Assembly: GCA_949592205.1 (NCBI GenBank)
Contig: CATIUR010000005.1
Coordinates: forward strand, 137,785,277-137,849,276
Origin: Helichrysum umbraculigerum
Lineage: Eukaryota; Streptophyta; Magnoliopsida; Asterales; Asteraceae
Direction: 5' to 3'
Length of the DNA stretch: 64,000 nt
Position numbers and translations under genes: made by a program. Shown here in pieces: positions 59,846-64,000 of the stretch (the stretch's first letter is position 1; every line of letters begins with the position of its first letter). The notes under the pieces were generated by a model. It worked only from the letters and a program-made list of their open reading frames with translations, made no database searches and was not told the origin of the DNA.

Positions 59846-61387
59846 TGATAAACGCTCAAAAGTACTATATTTTAGTAGTATTTTACCCCTAATCTTGATT
59901 GTTTTTATTGCATTTTGTTTAGAATAGATATTGATTTCGTTCATATTTGCAATTAGATGTGGAAATAGAGCGTTTATGAAAAAGGAACGGAAAATAGTCA
60001 ATAATCGAGCTAAATGATGCATATTTGAAGAATAATGAGAGCCGAAGTCGAAGAAAAGAATGAAATAAGAAAAATCAAGAAATCGGCTGGAAAAAGCATC
60101 CATACGCCGTATGGAATCCATACGCCGTATGGATTGCAGCAGTGGAGGCCCAGGTTACGCGAGTCTGGGCTGGGCTTGAAATCAATCCATACGCCGTATG
60201 GATCAAAAATCACAGAAGTATAAAAACGCGTAAAAACCTTATTTCGACAGTTTGGAGAGGGTTTTCGTTTTCTTTCGGTTTCAGACGAATTTTAGGGTTT
60301 TAATTTCGTATTTTAGGGTTAGTTTGGAGGTACGGAAGCTAAGGAACGAGGATAATTCGCTCTAATCTTTCGTAGTTCATCGTTAATCGATTCGGTATAT
60401 TTCGTTTCTTTATTTTCATTGAAGAATTTGATATAATGAATCTGAATATTTCTGTTTTGATGATGAATTGAATATCCAAAGTGATTGTGTAGTTTATTTA
60501 ACTTAGATTATGATTATGGAACGATTGTTATTGCGTATTGAATAAGTTATTTGATTGAAAACGGTTATATTACTCGTGGACACTTGTTTATTGGTAACTA
60601 GTTATTATTGTTACTTCACGTGGTTAATAATGTTGTTGAGATTGAGTTCCTTTAATGTTATTAACTATTGATGGTCATAACTTTAGGGTTTTGATTTATC
60701 ACTAAATACGTTGAGTCTGATAGGTCGAGTATACAATAATAATTTACTTTAAAATGAGCAAGACAATAAGTTAATTATTGGGTATTGTTGAGTCATACCA
60801 ATAGAGTTAATTATAAGGCGTTGTGAATGTTTAATGCATAATTTAGGGAAAGGCACACAATTGACTGATCATCTTGTGACATTGGAACCAGTGTTTCATG
60901 TTGGACCCTAGATTATAGGAATTAGTTGGACCCGAAACGTTGGCTAGTTCATATTCGACTTAGTATTCATTGAAGAATTTGGTATTAAGTTGATCTAAAA
61001 GAATCACAATTAGATAATCAATATGTAATCAATCGGGAAATATGAATCTAAGTGACATTAACTATACAATTACTTGTTCCTTCCAATTAGGATTTATTAT
61101 TATTATTTGTTGGTTATTTTAATTTAAGTTTTATTCAAGTTTGTTTATTTTAATTAATTGTTTTCTAAAATGTTCGCACGGAACTAAAACGCACCCCTTA
61201 TTTACTGTTTTCTAGTTAATTGTTAATTTTCTATTATTAAATATTCCACCTTTTCCCTGTGTTCGAACTTGACTTACCAATCTATATTTACAAATGATCG
61301 GGTATTCTTGCCTGGTTGCTTGAAAGTATTTATTAGGTATTTCTATTTATAAATTGTAAAAAAGACGCGCTTTCACAAGCGACATCA
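59846..61387 (+). repeat. 3' LTR of element E (1,542 bp)
   Basis: Nearly identical to the 5' LTR. It is 32 bp shorter, mainly because it has two fewer TCCATACGCCGTATGGA units, partly offset by a small TTAATTG insertion near 61217. Confidence 0.92.
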
Positions 61388-62743
61388 CTAGTCTACATCA
61401 AGTCTCACAAATTTTACCAACTGATCATCAAGGTTTCTAATCTAACATATAATTTTTACAGCAATTATAATGTCCATTTACATAGGTAATAAATTTCGCG
61501 AAGGAACCTAACTCGGTTTTCGAATAAGTGCAGACCAGACTCAAAGATGGGTTTATTCATAAAATCTCGTACAGATCTGGAAAAAGTGTAAAACACAAAA
61601 GTTGTAGCCCTTTTCAATACGCAACTTTTTAAAAAAAATTCGTTATCCAATTCTTCCTAGAGCTCAAGATATGATCATTTTAGTGAGCTGTGTTTTCTGA
61701 GACAGATTCATCATCTTTATATATACACTTCAAAAACGAGTTTTAAACCATAATTTGGACATAATCTAGTTAGATGAGACATAAAACATGTAATTAACTA
61801 ACATGCAATCAGATCTAAAGAAAGAGTATGTGTTCTTACAAAGAAATGATGAAGGGAGGAAGAAAAGAGCTTCAATAGTATATTTTCTCGATTTTCCGAC
61901 GAGCGGTCGATGGCGGTTTATGGTGGTCAAAGGGTGGTGGATGGTGGTCAATGGTGGTGGTGTGGTGGTTGTTGAGGGCTGATTTCTCCAGATTTCTAGT
62001 GAGAGAGAGTGGTTTAGAGAGATGGTGGAGAGAATGGGAAAGAGTGAGTGTTGAGAAATGAGTCTTGCATGAGCTTTGGTTGGTGTTGTAAGAAGAAGTT
62101 GATGATGGTGTTTTGCATGTGTTTTCATAGGAGGAGAGGGGTGGTGGCTGGCCCACATGGGACCCACCAAGGTTGATGGCTGATTTAATTTGTTTCTCTA
62201 AATTTCGTTACGTTTTGTGATCGTTTACCCGTTACTTTCGTTAAAATGTTAAATCGCCTAACGTTATTTTGTGTCATTTTAATTCGTGATATGTTTGAGA
62301 TTATTTTTCATTGAAGTATTATTAAAATACTTTATTTTTAGTTACCGAAATATTTATCGAGTTTCATTTGGTTACAACATTCGATTCTCGCGTTTATGTT
62401 GTGTTTAAGACGTTTTAATCAAAACATCTATGTTTTTCGTGTATTATTTAAACATAATAATAATATATGATAAATAACTTCTAAAAATAGATTAAAGTTA
62501 TTTATAGAAATGGTTTCACCAACGTCCGTATTTTTGTCGGGTTCGTTCCGAATGTTTTGTACGTAATTATACTAATTACGAAATATATAATACTACGCGT
62601 ATTAACTAGTTGGGCTTTGCTAGACTTACCTCTAAAATTTGTTGTGAATTCACTTAAGTAGGGAATTAGCCTAAAATGCAAATGTTTAGTATACCTAATT
62701 TTATTCAAAATTGCGGGGTGTCACAAATATTGTTTACTTTTTG

Positions 62744-62748
62744 TAGTG
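62744..62748. other. Candidate CACTA right terminus (TAGTG)
   Basis: Inverted, the sequence reads CACTACAAAAAGTAAAC, a typical CACTA end. Removing element C places it about 450 bp from GCGGTTT subterminal repeats. It does not match the terminus at 27333, so the partner end is unknown. Confidence 0.35.
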
Positions 62749-63672
62749 CAAATTAACATGATCACAAATATAGACTGATTCACACTATTGGTGTTTGGAG
62801 ATGACATTAATTTTGTGTTATCTTTTGACAAAAACTAAAGCTAGACATGAACAAGTTGATGGATGACAAAGTGACATTGGGTGTATGTATATAAACCGGG
62901 ACCATTCATTAACCGATTAATTGTCAACACCAAACTAATTACCAACCAATCAAATTTAAATGTAGAGTTTTTCAATTTATAATTTACGAGCAAATCTCCT
63001 GATAATAATTACAATATTATTTTTATCTATTTATAAAATAGGGACGGTTATTTAACAATATTAGAGCGGTTATTATATGTTAATTTAGCATTCATTTAGC
63101 AAATGCTAAATGCTGTGTGGAAAATAGTGCCATGAATAGTTACACTTTTATGAGATATTATATTTACTAGCGAAAAATACTCCGTAGCAAACATGTCTAG
63201 CTTTGTGGAGGTGTGGTTTGTTGTACCTTTGTGGCTTTGTGGAGGAGATATAATAGTTTTTTATTTCTTTTCCTTTTTATATAAAGGCTATAACTTTAAT
63301 ATTACATTAAATTATGCTAAATGGCTAAATATTTTTTTAAATTAGAAATGTAATTCATACATAATCATCAATTCAACATAAAATAACATTTTAGTTACTT
63401 TTCATTCAATGTAGTAAAATTAAAGTTTATGTTTTCTAAATCGTACCTACTTTATCTTACATATAAAATTTTCTAACACTCAATGTGTTTGTCTATAATT
63501 TATTTTTATTTATCATATTGAAAAGGCATGGAAATATCATTTACGTGCCATAATTTATCGATTAACTCAATCTAACTAAAATTAAAATTCAATGCGCTTT
63601 ATTGCTAGGTGCCATTTTTGTTGAATCACTAATTTCATATTTTTCGCTACAATCAATTTGTGTACAAGCTTA
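62749..63672. other. Unassigned AT-rich sequence
   Basis: No gene or clear element boundary recognised. Confidence 0.5.
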
Positions 63673-63990
63673 GAGTACTCCCAATGGGGAGCGTCACTTT
63701 TCGTCGCTTTCAAGTGACGAGAGTGACATTGTTGGCACCGAATTGTCACTTTGCCTCGTCACTTTCCTTCGTCACTTTTTCGACGATAGTCGTTTTTTTT
63801 TCTTTTCTTTTTGTGTGTGTATAACTAAAGGTAAATTGTTAAACGTGGGCCCAAAATTAAAAGTGACGGAGTCACTGATGGCAAGGGTTCGTCAGTTTCA
63901 GTCAGTTTTGTAAAAAACTTACGTGGCGCATACGTGGCGCAGACGTGGCACGTCAGTTTCAGTCAGTTTATGTCACTGTTGGGAGTGGTC
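63673..63990. mobile_element. PIF/Harbinger-type MITE (318 bp)
   Basis: The left end GAGTACTCCCAATGG and the inverted right end GACCACTCCCAACAG are flanked by TTA (63670-63672 and 63991-63993). The interior has many GTCACTTT/AAGTGACG and GTCAGTTTCA repeats. Confidence 0.8.
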
Positions 63991-64000
63991 TTAGCAACTT

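Larger units (their letters stand above)
52460..61387 (+). mobile_element. Element E: Athila-type gypsy element without pol
   Basis: TSD CTAGT (52455-52459 and 61388-61392). LTRs 52460-54033 and 59846-61387 start TGATAAACGC and end GACATCA (GACATTA in the 5' copy). The PBS TGGCGCCGCTGCCGGGGA is of the tRNA-Asp type used by Athila/Tat elements. The internal 5.8 kb carries two ORFs, but no protease, RT, RNase H or integrase was found. Confidence 0.92.
46040..62725 (-). mobile_element. Element C: non-autonomous Tekay-like LARD
   Basis: TSD AATAT at 46035-46039 and 62726-62730. The 3' LTR is 46040-49169, the internal region 49170-50661, and the 5' LTR 50662-62725 (3,131 bp once the Athila insertion is removed; the 3' LTR is 3,130 bp). 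PBS and PPT are both on the minus strand. The internal region is only 1.49 kb and codes for nothing recognisable. The DEISL-like remnant beside the PPT (GAGATTTCTCTAACAGGGGG) points to Tekay. Confidence 0.93.
50662..62725 (-). repeat. 5' LTR of element C, split by the Athila-type element
   Basis: The parts 50662-52459 and 61393-62725 together equal the 3' LTR in length to within one base and differ from it by scattered substitutions. Confidence 0.92.

Overview
This is transposable-element-dense nuclear DNA from a flowering plant. The evidence is Ty1/copia, Ty3/gypsy, Helitron, CACTA and MITE signatures together with a CC-NB-ARC-LRR (NLR) gene. The NLR type and the retroelement flavours (Tekay-like LARDs, an Athila ORF1) suggest a eudicot, plausibly Asteraceae; that placement is inference. 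No intact host gene was found.

Region 1-21.7 kb is one NLR gene on the minus strand, blown apart by nested insertions. Its coiled-coil part (21722-21247), NB-ARC part (14456-13366) and first LRRs (1659-1334) join in frame at the target-site duplications (TSDs) of the insertions between them. The gaps are: (i) a solo copia LTR (14457-21246, TSD GGAAT) split by a Helitron (15027-21005), which carries a captured NOL9/GRC3-like fragment and itself hosts a solo gypsy LTR (16082-18546, TSD AAATG); (ii) a solo gypsy LTR (1660-13365, TSD TCGTT) split by a young, non-coding Tekay-like element (4459-13179, TSD CACAG) whose 3' side carries SINE-like units in a 358-bp perfect palindrome; (iii) a copia element entering from the left edge (1-1333).

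Region 21.8-46 kb is a graveyard: a LINE-type RNase H remnant, a 31-nt poly-G run, a 5'-truncated copia pol, a gypsy LTR fragment, a CACTA element with a decayed Transposase_24/Ulp1-like gene, many (TA)n tracts, Helitron termini and several MITEs, some with clear 9-bp or TTA TSDs.

Region 46.0-62.7 kb is a second minus-strand Tekay-like LARD (TSD AATAT, 3.13-kb LTRs, only 1.5 kb internal). Its 5' LTR is split by a plus-strand Athila-type element (52460-61387, TSD CTAGT) that has two ORFs but no reverse transcriptase or integrase. The last kilobase holds a PIF/Harbinger-type MITE.

The most unusual signal runs across families. The LTRs of at least five different LTR families here contain arrays of very short perfect hairpins. 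Within two arrays the stems change on both sides together while the loop stays constant. The arrays account for most of the larger spurious ORFs in the window.
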